DNA of 18,563 nt, from contig JALHJL010000068.1 of NCBI GenBank assembly GCA_022839625.1, forward strand, positions 1 through 18,563, in the 5' to 3' direction. A model generated the notes under the pieces. It did no database searches. It was given only the letters and a program-made list of their open reading frames with translations, and was not told the origin of the DNA. Both the position numbers and the translations under genes were made by a program. The stretch is from Phycisphaerales bacterium. Lineage in GTDB: Bacteria; Planctomycetota; Phycisphaerae; UBA1845; Fen-1342. This document shows positions 1-7,796 of this stretch, piece by piece. Each line of letters opens with the position of its first letter. Position 1 is the first letter of the stretch.

Positions 1-172
1 GTACGCGGAGACTGTGCAGACGGACGCCACCCTTGACACGAAGATGCCTTTCATGGATAGCGTCGGACCTCCGTGTCCGACGTTCTTCGAGCCGAACAGG
101 ATCCTCGCCGAACTCCCGCCACGGCGGGCAAGCTCGGGCCCGGCGCCACACTTCTGCGGCGGCCTGCTAGGC
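1..172 (+). repeat. Dispersed repeat, left copy of a terminal inverted pair
   Basis: Positions 1-84 are identical to the reverse complement of 18467-18550. By hand alignment the similarity continues to about 172 with about 14 mismatches and one single-base gap. The copy contains a perfect 8-bp stem-loop at 61-82 (arms CGTCGGAC and GTCCGACG) and a second small hairpin at 115-127 (CCCGC and GCGGG arms) that is also kept in the right copy despite changes in its loop. The window begins inside the element, so its outer end is not seen. The inner end overlaps the stop codon of the dehydrogenase gene. No transposase or long ORF belongs to it, so it looks like a non-autonomous dispersed element or a large REP-like repeat. 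An assembly break at a repeat is an equally good reason for finding it at the window edge. Confidence 0.85.
61..82. repeat. Stem-loop inside the left repeat copy
   Basis: The perfect inverted arms CGTCGGAC and GTCCGACG enclose the loop CTCCGT. The same hairpin is repeated exactly at 18469-18490, and a related hairpin with covarying arms lies at 10554-10575. Located about 85 bp beyond the stop of the dehydrogenase gene, it could act as a bidirectional terminator or RNA stabiliser, but there is no T-tract to support classical intrinsic termination. Confidence 0.7.
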
Positions 173-1087
173 GCGCTCTCGCAGGTACGCCAACACCTCG
201 TCCACGACGGCACACATCCGCCGCATCCCCCGCGTCGTGCGGGCCGCGATGTGCGGCGTGAGGATGCAGCGTTCGCAGGCGAAGAGCGGATGGTCGGGCG
301 GCAGTGGCTCGGGGTCCGTTACATCCAGGGCGGCGCCGGCCAGGCGCCCGTCGCCGAGCGCCGCGGCCAGGGCGTCCGTATCCACCACCGCGCCGCGGGC
401 CGTGTTCACCAGAAAGGCAGTGGGTCGGAAACGCGAAAGCACCGCGCCGTCCACCAGCCCGCGCGTCTGCTCGGTGAGCGGCACGTGCAACGTCACGATG
501 TCGCTGTCCGCCCAGATCGTCGCCTTGTCGACCGGCTTCGCCGCGAAGTCGAAGGGCCCCACCGGAACGATGTCGTTGTAGATCACGCGCGCCCCGAAAC
601 CCGCCGCGCACGTGCGGCCCACCCGGCTGCCGATGCGTCCCATCCCCACGATCCCCACCGTGAGCTCGCCCAGTTCCCATCCGTGCGGCCGAACCCGCGC
701 TGCGCGAAACTGCCCCTGACGATACTGCCCGGTTAGCCGCGGTATCGGCCGCAGCAGTTGCAGCATCAGGGCCACCGTGAGGTCAGCGACCGCATCGGTG
801 GCCGCGGCGGGCGTGTTCAAGACGGCGATGCCGAGCCGCTGTGCCGCGGCCACGTCGACGTTGTCGGTCCCCACGCCCGCCACCCCGACCACGCACAACC
901 GCCGGCCCGCCTCCAGTAGGCGCTGTGTCACGCAGTGGTGCGTGCGGACGACGAGCGCGTCGCAGTCGCGGACCAACTCACACAGCGTGTCCTCGTCCGC
1001 GCCCGGCGGGCGGACCACGTGCGCCGCCGCCGCGAGCTGCCGCTCCGCCTCGTCATCGAGTGCTTCAACCAACAAGATTCTGAACAT
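167..1087 (-). CDS. D-2-hydroxyacid dehydrogenase (phosphoglycerate dehydrogenase-like)
   Basis: This 306-aa cytosolic NAD-dependent oxidoreductase belongs to the D-isomer 2-hydroxyacid dehydrogenase family, which interconverts 2-oxoacids and D-2-hydroxyacids. The Rossmann motif GMGRIG lies at residues 148-153, with Asp172 at the end of the second strand, favouring NAD. The expected catalytic triad is present: Arg231 in NTARG, Glu260 in DPEP and His279 in LTPHI. The length (about 300 residues) fits the family without the ACT domain of long SerA forms, so 3-phosphoglycerate, glyoxylate or hydroxypyruvate are all possible substrates; I do not assign one. I chose the ATG at 1087 because family members begin directly at MFRILLV-like strands. 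A TTG at 1108 with GAGG 7 nt upstream would add seven residues and is a real alternative. It lies just downstream of the DUF1573 gene on the same strand, probably cotranscribed. Its stop codon lies in the edge of the terminal repeat. Confidence 0.9.
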   Translation of the reverse strand: MFRILLVEALDDEAERQLAAAAHVVRPPGADEDTLCELVRDCDALVVRTHHCVTQRLLEAGRRLCVVGVAGVGTDNVDVAAAQRLGIAVLNTPAAATDAVADLTVALMLQLLRPIPRLTGQYRQGQFRAARVRPHGWELGELTVGIVGMGRIGSRVGRTCAAGFGARVIYNDIVPVGPFDFAAKPVDKATIWADSDIVTLHVPLTEQTRGLVDGAVLSRFRPTAFLVNTARGAVVDTDALAAALGDGRLAGAALDVTDPEPLPPDHPLFACERCILTPHIAARTTRGMRRMCAVVDEVLAYLRERA

Positions 1088-1117
1088 CGAGGCGGCCTGT
1101 TGCACCAAGAACCGACC

Positions 1118-2311
1118 TCATGAGCCCGGGCGCGCCCCCGGAGTCATACTCGTGTCCGCGGGAGCCGGTGCCCGCTGCGGCTGCGGAGTCCGCGCCGGCG
1201 CGGCCGCCGTCGGCGGGCCGAGCCCGATGGGGATCTTCAGCGTCTGGAATTCGGGCGAAGGATCGTCCGTTGTGATAATCAACTCGGCGCCGGCCGGCGG
1301 AAGCTGGTTCGCCAGCGGAAGCACCACGCGTACCTGGTGCGCCGCGAGCTTGGCAGTCGGCGACAGCGCGGGCGCCGGAAGCAACTCCCACTCTACCGCC
1401 CCCTCATTGGTCCGCACATCCAGCACCTTGACCGGCTTGTCCGTCCGGTACTGAACGCGCACCGTCGCCTCCGTTGGCGTAGCCAGGTCCGGCGGGACGG
1501 TCAGCCGCATCGGTGTCGTGATGACGCGCGGCTGGATGTTCGCGCTGACGTGAAACTCCAGCTTGTCGATTCCTTCGAGCCCGGTCTCGAGGAGGACTTG
1601 GCCGCGGTTGAAGCCCTTGTGGAGCGGAGGCTTGGTAGTGACCGCCAACTCGTATTCCATCCCGGGCTTGATTTCTTTCAACTGAATGTCGAACGGGCTC
1701 TCGCTCTTCGGCTGGACCAGCTTCAGCGAGACCGGCTCGTTGTACTTGTTCTCGAGCTTAATCGTCTTGGTCGCTACGTCGTTCGCTTCGAGCCCCTCGA
1801 ACGTGATCGGGGACGGCGGCGTGGCCGCGTAGACCGGCTTCACGTTTCCTTCCACCGGGATTTCCCACAGCGCCGCGCGCGTGTCGGCCAGTCGCAAGGT
1901 GACCTTCTTGTTCGCCGCACCCACCCGCTTCGTGTCGTAAGTCACCGCAAAAGTGCAGCTTTCGCCCGGCTCAAGCGGCGACTTCGGCTGCGTCGGCACC
2001 GTGCACCCGCACGTGCTGTCCGCCAAGAGCTTCAGCGGCTCCGTACCGACGTTCTTCAGAGTGAATTCGCGCTTGCAGACGGACCCAGCCCATATTTCGC
2101 CAAAATGGAACTCCGCCGGCGTGACCTCCAGCCGAGGATCCCGCGCAGGTTGCGTGGTCCGAGGCGCCGCCGGCTTCATCTCGGCAGCCGGGGCCTGGGC
2201 CGTGGGACCCGGCCGAACGGGCTGTTGCGCGTCCTGGCCCCACGCCGCGTTGGCCGCAACGAACCACGCGCCGATGAATGCCCACTTCATGCCTGACCTC
2301 ATCCTCATCAT
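1118..2311 (-). CDS. Secreted DUF1573-domain protein
   Basis: This 397-aa exported protein has a signal peptide at residues 1-25 (positively charged start, then hydrophobic core AFIGAWFVAANAAWG). A Pro/Ala-rich linker spans about 28-58, followed by a DUF1573 domain at about 62-140 with the diagnostic CGCT motif at 101-104 inside ADSTCGCTVP. The rest, to about 375, looks like further immunoglobulin-like beta-sandwich repeats, as in ASH/MSP-type modules, and the C-terminus is again Pro/Ala-rich. DUF1573 proteins are common in planctomycetes and Bacteroidetes; their role is unknown. The ATG at 2311 has AAAGG 6-7 nt upstream; in-frame ATGs at 2308, 2302 and 2290 would shorten only the signal-peptide n-region. 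The stop lies 30 bp before the ATG of the dehydrogenase, suggesting a two-gene operon without an obvious functional link. Confidence 0.88.
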   Translation of the reverse strand: MMRMRSGMKWAFIGAWFVAANAAWGQDAQQPVRPGPTAQAPAAEMKPAAPRTTQPARDPRLEVTPAEFHFGEIWAGSVCKREFTLKNVGTEPLKLLADSTCGCTVPTQPKSPLEPGESCTFAVTYDTKRVGAANKKVTLRLADTRAALWEIPVEGNVKPVYAATPPSPITFEGLEANDVATKTIKLENKYNEPVSLKLVQPKSESPFDIQLKEIKPGMEYELAVTTKPPLHKGFNRGQVLLETGLEGIDKLEFHVSANIQPRVITTPMRLTVPPDLATPTEATVRVQYRTDKPVKVLDVRTNEGAVEWELLPAPALSPTAKLAAHQVRVVLPLANQLPPAGAELIITTDDPSPEFQTLKIPIGLGPPTAAAPARTPQPQRAPAPADTSMTPGARPGS

Positions 2312-2880
2312 TGACCGCCTTTCTGTTTACGGACCAGCAGCGTCGATGGGAACGATGCCCCCGCGTGCTTTGAGGCCCCACTCCCTATGCCCACGCGGAA
2401 TGAGGTCGGCGGCATGCTCCACAGCGTCTCCTGGCCCCAACGTCTTCAGGTTACTGGATATTATACGTGCCCTCCCCGCCGGCGCGGCACTCCGAGGCGC
2501 CCGGGGGTCGCGCGCTGGGGCGGCAGGTGCACTGGTGCCGGCCGCGTCTTCCCGACCCCTCCGTCACCCCACGCTGGTGCTGGGCGAGTCGATTCCCAGG
2601 AGGACGACGCGAGCACGGTCGAGCACGCGGGTGCGAGAATCATCGTAAGATATTGTCCGAATTGAGCTTACGGTCTGGCCGGCGCCGGCTCCGCGCTTGG
2701 CAAGTCACTCACCCTGTAACCGCGCTTCGACCTCCAAAAACTCGGGATTGTGAAACTCCTTTGCGATCTTCAAGTCCGATTGTCGCGTTTCTGACCGGAC
2801 AAGACGAGGCGAAGCTGCCCGCCGGGGCGAAACCCGCGGGCCTCGCCGACGGACCAGCCGAACTGCAACAGGAGATTCCG
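2312..2880. other. Intergenic region between divergent genes (569 bp)
   Basis: This stretch separates the minus-strand DUF1573 gene from the plus-strand lipoprotein gene, so it should hold both promoters. A frame open from 2467 leads into the lipoprotein gene, but the signal peptide, lipobox and ribosome site place the real start at 2881. Visible structures are a TATAAT on the minus strand at 2460-2465 without a convincing -35, a 6-bp inverted repeat (CGTAAG at 2644-2649, CTTACG at 2667-2672) with a 17-nt AT-richer loop, and a 12-bp palindrome GCCGGCGCCGGC just after it. I see no RNA gene or conserved small ORF. Confidence 0.5.
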
Positions 2881-4335
2881 ATGCGCACGCTGACACTCAT
2901 TCTTACCCTGGCAGCCGTTTCCATGTGGGTGCTGACCCTCGGAGGTTGTCCGCCCACTTCCACAACCGACGGAACGATCCCCATCGACGGCGCCAACGGC
3001 GGTGGTGGTGGCGGCGGTGGCGGCAACGGTGGTGACGGGGGCGGGGGCAACGGTGGCGGCGGCGACGGGGGTGGCGGCGGCGGTGGCGAGCAGCTCCCGG
3101 CGCTGATCAAGACGCACATCGAACTGAAGGCTGATGGCTACTTCACCACGGACGGCAAGATCGAAGCCGGCGATGACCTGGTCGTCTTCGGACTGCCGAA
3201 CACGGGCATCTACTACTTCAAGGCGTCAACGGCCAAGCCCGAGATTGACGCTGCCACCGAGATCCCCAACAGCGGCGCGCTCTTCGACGCGCGCAGCTTC
3301 AAGGTCGCGGGCAAGAAGATCGCGCTGGTCCGCAGCAACAACCGCGTCGCGATCTGGGACACCGCGACGGAGACCCTTTCCGACAACGTGCCCGGCGTCA
3401 TCCTGCACAACCTGCCCGCCGAAGCGAACCGACCCGGCCACATGACGTCGGACGGTAACCTCATCGCGACCATCAACGACCCCGGCGCGACATCCGATGG
3501 AAACGCGCTGAAGGTCATCGATGTCAGCGGCGCCACGCCGACCGTCATCAGCTTCCCCACGCCCGAAGATTTTCTCGGGACCTTCGAGCAGGCGGTGGTC
3601 GATGCGGAGACGCGGACGCTCCTCGCGCACGGCAGGAATCCGGGCGTCCTGCTGTACGTATTCGATCTCGACGCCCCCAATGCGGCCCCCCTGAGCTTCG
3701 ACCTGTTCGAGTCCGGGTTCCAGAACAACGTGCACATGGCGTACGACCGCGGCGTCGTCATCTACAACCAGGGCGACAACGTTGTTCTCCTGGATGTCAC
3801 CGACGCTGCCAACACGCCGCAGGTCTTCGACAACAACCCGTCCAACCTGAACGCGGCCGTCGCCCTGGCGGGCGGCAGTTTCGCGTACTTCGTCTGGGCG
3901 GAGGACGCGGACATGGGTCCCCAGCCCGACCTGCTCCGCAGCGCGATCGGCCGAGTGACGGCGGCCCCGGCTGCCACCCTGGCTGGGCAGTTCGATTCGG
4001 TGTTCAGCAGCGGTCCGCCCGAGTGCGTGCAGGACGGCGGCCTGCTCGGCTACGGCTCGAGCGTGGCCATCGCGCCGGACGGCAGCCGCTGGTTCCTGGC
4101 GGGCATTGTCGCCCCTGAGCCCGACTACGATTTCCTCCAGATGAGTACCGGCGGGAAGTTCCAGACCTTTGACGACCCGGACAACGACACCGTGACCGGG
4201 TTCGTGATGGCCACCGATGTGTCGTGCTCGGCGAACACGGTCGCATTTCGCGCGTTGCGGCAGACGGCCGGCTCGGGTGGTTGCCTGAGAAACGACGCCT
4301 GGGTGGTCGGCTTCATCGTCATCGACCGCCTGTGA
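2881..4335 (+). CDS. Lipoprotein with polyglycine linker, propeller-like repeats
   Basis: This 484-aa predicted lipoprotein has a type II signal peptide, MRTLTLILTLAAVSMWVLTL, ending in the lipobox LGGC with the acylated Cys at residue 23. An almost pure Gly/Asn/Asp linker follows at about residues 39-70, then a globular region of about 410 residues. This region repeats strand-rich patterns such as NRVAIWDTATETL, NALKVIDVSGATP and LLYVFDLDAPNA, which look like blades of a WD40/YVTN-type beta-propeller; I see no catalytic motif. The start is fixed by the lipobox and by AGGAG at 2870-2874, six bases before the ATG. The C-terminal part contains Cys pairs (PPECV, DVSCS, SGGCL), consistent with disulfides outside the cytoplasm. 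It is the first gene of the plus-strand exported cluster, 52 bp before the leader ORF. Its ligand or partner is unknown. Confidence 0.85.
   Translation: MRTLTLILTLAAVSMWVLTLGGCPPTSTTDGTIPIDGANGGGGGGGGGNGGDGGGGNGGGGDGGGGGGGEQLPALIKTHIELKADGYFTTDGKIEAGDDLVVFGLPNTGIYYFKASTAKPEIDAATEIPNSGALFDARSFKVAGKKIALVRSNNRVAIWDTATETLSDNVPGVILHNLPAEANRPGHMTSDGNLIATINDPGATSDGNALKVIDVSGATPTVISFPTPEDFLGTFEQAVVDAETRTLLAHGRNPGVLLYVFDLDAPNAAPLSFDLFESGFQNNVHMAYDRGVVIYNQGDNVVLLDVTDAANTPQVFDNNPSNLNAAVALAGGSFAYFVWAEDADMGPQPDLLRSAIGRVTAAPAATLAGQFDSVFSSGPPECVQDGGLLGYGSSVAIAPDGSRWFLAGIVAPEPDYDFLQMSTGGKFQTFDDPDNDTVTGFVMATDVSCSANTVAFRALRQTAGSGGCLRNDAWVVGFIVIDRL
2998..3089 (+). repeat. Glycine-codon low-complexity tract
   Basis: GGT, GGC and GGG codons interrupted by AAC and GAC encode the polyglycine linker of the lipoprotein. 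The codon mixture is imperfect, so it is a compositional repeat rather than a simple microsatellite. It separates the lipid anchor from the folded domain and probably works as a flexible spacer through the periplasm or surface layer. Length differences between strains would be expected by slippage. Confidence 0.8.
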
Positions 4336-4345
4336 CGGAGAACGC

Positions 4346-4366
4346 CGCGCCCGTTGAGCGGGCGCG
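4346..4366 (+). terminator. GC-rich hairpin after the lipoprotein gene
   Basis: A perfect 8-bp stem (CGCGCCCG and CGGGCGCG) with a 5-nt loop TTGAG starts ten bases after the lipoprotein stop codon. There is no T-run, so it may be an attenuator, an mRNA stabiliser, or a terminator that works without a U-tract. It sits eight bases before the ribosome site of the leader ORF and could therefore divide expression of the lipoprotein from the fibre-like gene. Confidence 0.4.
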
Positions 4367-4387
4367 ACGTCACAAGGAGTAACCAGG

Positions 4388-4519
4388 ATGCGGGCGCTGT
4401 GGTGGACTTTCGTACCGCCGCGACGCCCGCCCCACTTCGCAGGATTCAAGGACTACGCCTGCTTCCGCGTGCTCAGCGGCGAGCGTGTCGGCCCGGCAGG
4501 TCCAGGAGGAAGGCCATGA
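4388..4519 (+). CDS. Small leader-like ORF (43 aa) coupled to the fibre gene
   Basis: An ATG at 4388 is preceded by a perfect AAGGAG at 4374-4379 with an 8-nt spacer, the same signal used by the next downstream genes. The frame runs 43 codons (MRALWWTFVPPRRPPHFAGF at the start, then KDYACFRVLSGERV) and stops at TGA 4517-4519, overlapping the ATG of the next gene as ATGA. This arrangement is typical of translational coupling. Synonymous third positions are mostly G or C over the first 33 codons. No family is recognised and there is no signal peptide or membrane span. It may be a regulatory leader peptide controlling the large fibre-like gene, or simply an open stretch of its leader. The ribosome site is the strongest evidence. 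Confidence 0.45.
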   Translation: MRALWWTFVPPRRPPHFAGFKDYACFRVLSGERVGPAGPGGRP

Positions 4520-7500
4520 AAGGCACGGCAATCATCGGGTTGGTCATCATCGGACTGTTCGTGGGCGACACGACGCCGGCCCAATCGCCCGCCGGCACGG
4601 CGTTCACGTATCAGGGGCAGCTAAAGGAGAACGGCGCACCGGTGAACACCACGACCGGTTCATTCCGCCTGTACCTGTACGACGCAGAGACGGGCGGTAA
4701 CCAGGTGGGCTATACCGTGATCAGCGGCGTGACGATCAGCAACGGCCTGTTCACGCTGAGGCCGGACTTCGGCGCCGGCGCGTTCGACGGCGAAGCCCGC
4801 TGGCTCGAGGTCCGCGTGTACAAGACGGGCACCGGCTGGGTCACGCTTACGCCGCGGCAGAAGGTCACGCCCGCCCCGCAGGCCCAGTATGCGGAGCGCG
4901 CGGCGCAACTTGAGCTCCCGTTCAGCGCCACATACTCGGAGTACGCTGACGGCGCTTTTCAACTGAGCTATGAGGGGGAGGGCGGCTATGGCCTTCGTGT
5001 CGATGCGACGGGCATCGATGCTGGGGCGATTTACGGCACCACCAGCGAGTACGACACCGTCGCCGTCAGCGGCTACGCCGCGGGCGCGGCCTCGGCCGGC
5101 GTCGGCGGGTATGCCGCCGCCAGCGGCCCGGGTTCGGCCGGCGTCGGCGGTAGCTTCATCACCAATGGCGAAGAAGGGATGGGCGTGTACGCCAATGCCC
5201 AGTCCTCCACCGGCACGAGCTACGGCGTGCGCGGCCGGTCGAACTCGCCGCAGGGCTACGGCGGCTACTTCGAAGGCCGCGGCTACTTCAGCGGCAACGT
5301 CGGCATCGGCGTCGAACAACCGACTGAGAAACTCGACGTGGCGGGCGTCCTCAAGACCACGGGGTTCCAACTGGCGACGGCACCGACCGAGGGACACGTC
5401 CTGACGTGTAACGCAGCCGGCGTCGGTACGTGGCAGCCGGCGAGCGGCTTCACGCTACCCTACGACGGTTGGGTCACCACTGACCACGTTGCGTTCGGCC
5501 TGCACAGCTCGGGGGCAGAGGGTGGCATCACGCTCCTGGCAGGGCGCAGCGGAGCCGAGTGCGTAGCCATCCACGGAGAGGTCGATGGCATGGAAAGCGT
5601 TGCGGTCTGGGGCCTCGCGACCGGGCAGTTCGGTGTCGGGGTCGCAGGCAGCGCGACCGGGCAGGACGGCCACGCGATAACTGCCTACGCCGGCGGCGCC
5701 GGGGGCACCGGCGTCTATGCGACGGCCGGAGCGAGCGCGGCGGCGGCGGGCCGGTTCCGGGCGACGGGCACCGGGAACATCGCCGTGGACGCACAGGCCT
5801 ATGGCAGCACTGGCCGCGCCGTCAGCGGCTTTGCTTCCGCCACGACGGGCCAGAACTACGGCGTGTACGGCATGTCCGCCAGCACGTCCGGGCGCGCCGT
5901 GTACGGCGAGGCGACGGCTGGCTCCGGCGCCACCTACGGTCTCTACGGCCGTTCGAGTAGCACGTACGGCCGCGGCGTGTTCGGCGAGGCGTTCGCCAGC
6001 ACTGGGCAGCCGATCGGCGTCGAGGGGTATGTCGCCGCCGAGGGAGGCTACGGCGTGTACGCCTTCAACGAAGCCGGCTCCGGCAATGCCGCCGGTGTGC
6101 GCGGTGACACGGGCAGTCAGAACGGAATCGGTGTCTGGGGGGTGGCGGGCGGGGACGAAATCACCGGCTTTGCGAATGGCGTCCGGGGCGAGAACTATGG
6201 GGCCGGTGCGGGCATCTACGGCAAAGCCACGCACGCCACCGCGACGACGTACGGCGTGATGGGCGAGGCCGTTTCGGCCGGCGGCTACGGGGGCTACTTC
6301 ATCGGGCGCGGCTATTTCAGCGGCAACGTCGGCGTTGGCGTGACGAATCCAACCCAGAAGCTCGATGTCGCCGGCACGGTCAAGGCCAACGCGGTCCAGC
6401 TCACCAGCGGGCCAACTGCCGGGTACGTGCTGACCTGCGATGCTGCGGGCAACGGAAGCTGGCAACCGGCCGCCGGCGAATCGGTTTGGGAGCAATCCGG
6501 CAGCAACATCTACTACGACGGCGGCAACGTCGGCATCGGGACCACCAACCCGCTCCGCAAACTCCACGTGGGCAGCACCGCCGACAGTTATAACTACCTG
6601 CGGATCGCCTCCGCCAATTACGCCGGCCTCGAGTTCTACGACGGCGAAGGGTCTGCCAGCGGCCTGGTCTACTACGACCATACCGCCGACAACATGCGGT
6701 TCAGCGTTCGATCCGGGGCGAGCCTGTATGAGCGCATGCGCATTGCCTCCAACGGAGATGTCGGAATCGGGACCAGTTCCCCGGCGGCCAAGCTGCACGT
6801 CAACGGCACGGCCAGGATGACCGGCTTTCAACTCGGAACTTCGGCGACGGCCGGGTTCGTGCTCACGACCGATGCGAACGGCGTAGGGAGCTGGCAGGAG
6901 GCGGCCGGTGAGCTGACGCTGCCCTGGCAAGGTTCAGGTTCGGACTCGATCGTCGCCTTCAAGGTCACCAACACACATGCGACCACCGGCGCGGGGATCA
7001 AAGGCGTCGGCACGGTCTGCGGCGTCCAAGGGGAAGGTGCCACCGAGGGGCTGTTCGGCTTCAGCGGCGCCGGCAAAGGGGTCAAGGGATATTCCAACTC
7101 CGGCGTCGGCGTCTGGGCCCAGAGCCAGGGCACGGGTGCGACCAACGCCGCGCTGTACGCCCAAGCCAATCACAGCGACGGCATCGCCGTCTTCTCGACC
7201 TCCACCAGCTCGGACGCGAACGCCGTGTTCGTGAACAAGGGCAGCGGCGACATCATCAGGGGCTTCAGCGGTTCCACCGGCGGGGATATGGTCTTCCGCG
7301 TAGAGAACAACGGCAAGACATCGGTTAGCGTTCTTCAGATTACCGGCGGGGCCGACCTGTCCGAGCAGTTCGACATCCATCCCACGGACGTCGAGATTGA
7401 GCCGGGCATGGTCGTGAGTATCGATCCGCACAACCCCGGCAAGTTGATTCTGAGCACCAAGGGGTACGACCGCACGGTCGCCGGCATCGTCAGCGGCGCG

Positions 7501-7770
7501 GGCGGCGTGCAGCCCGGCATGCTGATGGGCCAGCGGGACACGCTCGCCGACGGCCAGCACCCGGTCGCGCTGACGGGCCGCGTCTATGCCTGGGCGGATG
7601 CCGCCCATGGCGCCATCGAGCCGGGTGACCTGCTCACCACGTCCGATGTGCGCGGACACGTCATGAAGGTTTCGGACCACCAGCGTGCTCAAGGTGCGGT
7701 GATCGGCAAGGCCATGTCGCGACTGGAAAGCGGCCGCGGCCTGGTCCTCGTGCTCGTGAGTCTCCAGTAG
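4516..7770 (+). CDS. Giant secreted repeat protein, fibre-like, with conserved C-terminal domain
   Basis: This 1084-aa exported protein has a signal peptide of about 22 residues (MKGTAIIGLVIIGLFVGDTT). An N-terminal domain at about 25-135 begins GTAFTYQGQLKENGAPVNTT and runs to TPRQKVTPAPQAQYAERA. About residues 160-590 are a Gly/Ala/Ser-rich region with short repeats of the type YGVYG...STSGRAVYGEATA. Four modules carry the GNVGIG signature at about 260-265, 603-608, 670-675 and 747-752, followed by a KLDV or KLHV segment; three continue into a VLTCDAAGNGSWQPA-like segment. Such modules occur in phage tail fibres and bacterial surface fibres. The C-terminal domain, about 945-1084, starts GGADLSEQF and ends GRGLVLVLVSLQ; I recall this module as widespread at the end of similar proteins, possibly related to tail-fibre maturation domains, but I cannot verify that. 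The start is set by AGGAGG at 4504-4509, six bases upstream, and by the signal peptide. The metalloprotease follows after 26 bp. Confidence 0.85.
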   Translation: MKGTAIIGLVIIGLFVGDTTPAQSPAGTAFTYQGQLKENGAPVNTTTGSFRLYLYDAETGGNQVGYTVISGVTISNGLFTLRPDFGAGAFDGEARWLEVRVYKTGTGWVTLTPRQKVTPAPQAQYAERAAQLELPFSATYSEYADGAFQLSYEGEGGYGLRVDATGIDAGAIYGTTSEYDTVAVSGYAAGAASAGVGGYAAASGPGSAGVGGSFITNGEEGMGVYANAQSSTGTSYGVRGRSNSPQGYGGYFEGRGYFSGNVGIGVEQPTEKLDVAGVLKTTGFQLATAPTEGHVLTCNAAGVGTWQPASGFTLPYDGWVTTDHVAFGLHSSGAEGGITLLAGRSGAECVAIHGEVDGMESVAVWGLATGQFGVGVAGSATGQDGHAITAYAGGAGGTGVYATAGASAAAAGRFRATGTGNIAVDAQAYGSTGRAVSGFASATTGQNYGVYGMSASTSGRAVYGEATAGSGATYGLYGRSSSTYGRGVFGEAFASTGQPIGVEGYVAAEGGYGVYAFNEAGSGNAAGVRGDTGSQNGIGVWGVAGGDEITGFANGVRGENYGAGAGIYGKATHATATTYGVMGEAVSAGGYGGYFIGRGYFSGNVGVGVTNPTQKLDVAGTVKANAVQLTSGPTAGYVLTCDAAGNGSWQPAAGESVWEQSGSNIYYDGGNVGIGTTNPLRKLHVGSTADSYNYLRIASANYAGLEFYDGEGSASGLVYYDHTADNMRFSVRSGASLYERMRIASNGDVGIGTSSPAAKLHVNGTARMTGFQLGTSATAGFVLTTDANGVGSWQEAAGELTLPWQGSGSDSIVAFKVTNTHATTGAGIKGVGTVCGVQGEGATEGLFGFSGAGKGVKGYSNSGVGVWAQSQGTGATNAALYAQANHSDGIAVFSTSTSSDANAVFVNKGSGDIIRGFSGSTGGDMVFRVENNGKTSVSVLQITGGADLSEQFDIHPTDVEIEPGMVVSIDPHNPGKLILSTKGYDRTVAGIVSGAGGVQPGMLMGQRDTLADGQHPVALTGRVYAWADAAHGAIEPGDLLTTSDVRGHVMKVSDHQRAQGAVIGKAMSRLESGRGLVLVLVSLQ

Positions 7771-7796
7771 GCCGGCCGACCAGAAGGAGCCGTGAC

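Noticed and set aside
14..736. A 240-codon plus-strand frame starting in the left repeat
   Set aside because: It lies opposite the dehydrogenase gene and its N-terminus is translated repeat DNA.
2467..2880. Upstream extension of the lipoprotein reading frame by 138 codons
   Set aside because: The extension has non-coding-like composition, and the lipobox requires a start at 2881, which has AGGAG at the right distance.
5455..6930. A 491-codon minus-strand frame within the fibre-like gene
   Set aside because: Its composition mirrors the repetitive plus-strand gene; there are no motifs or ribosome site.
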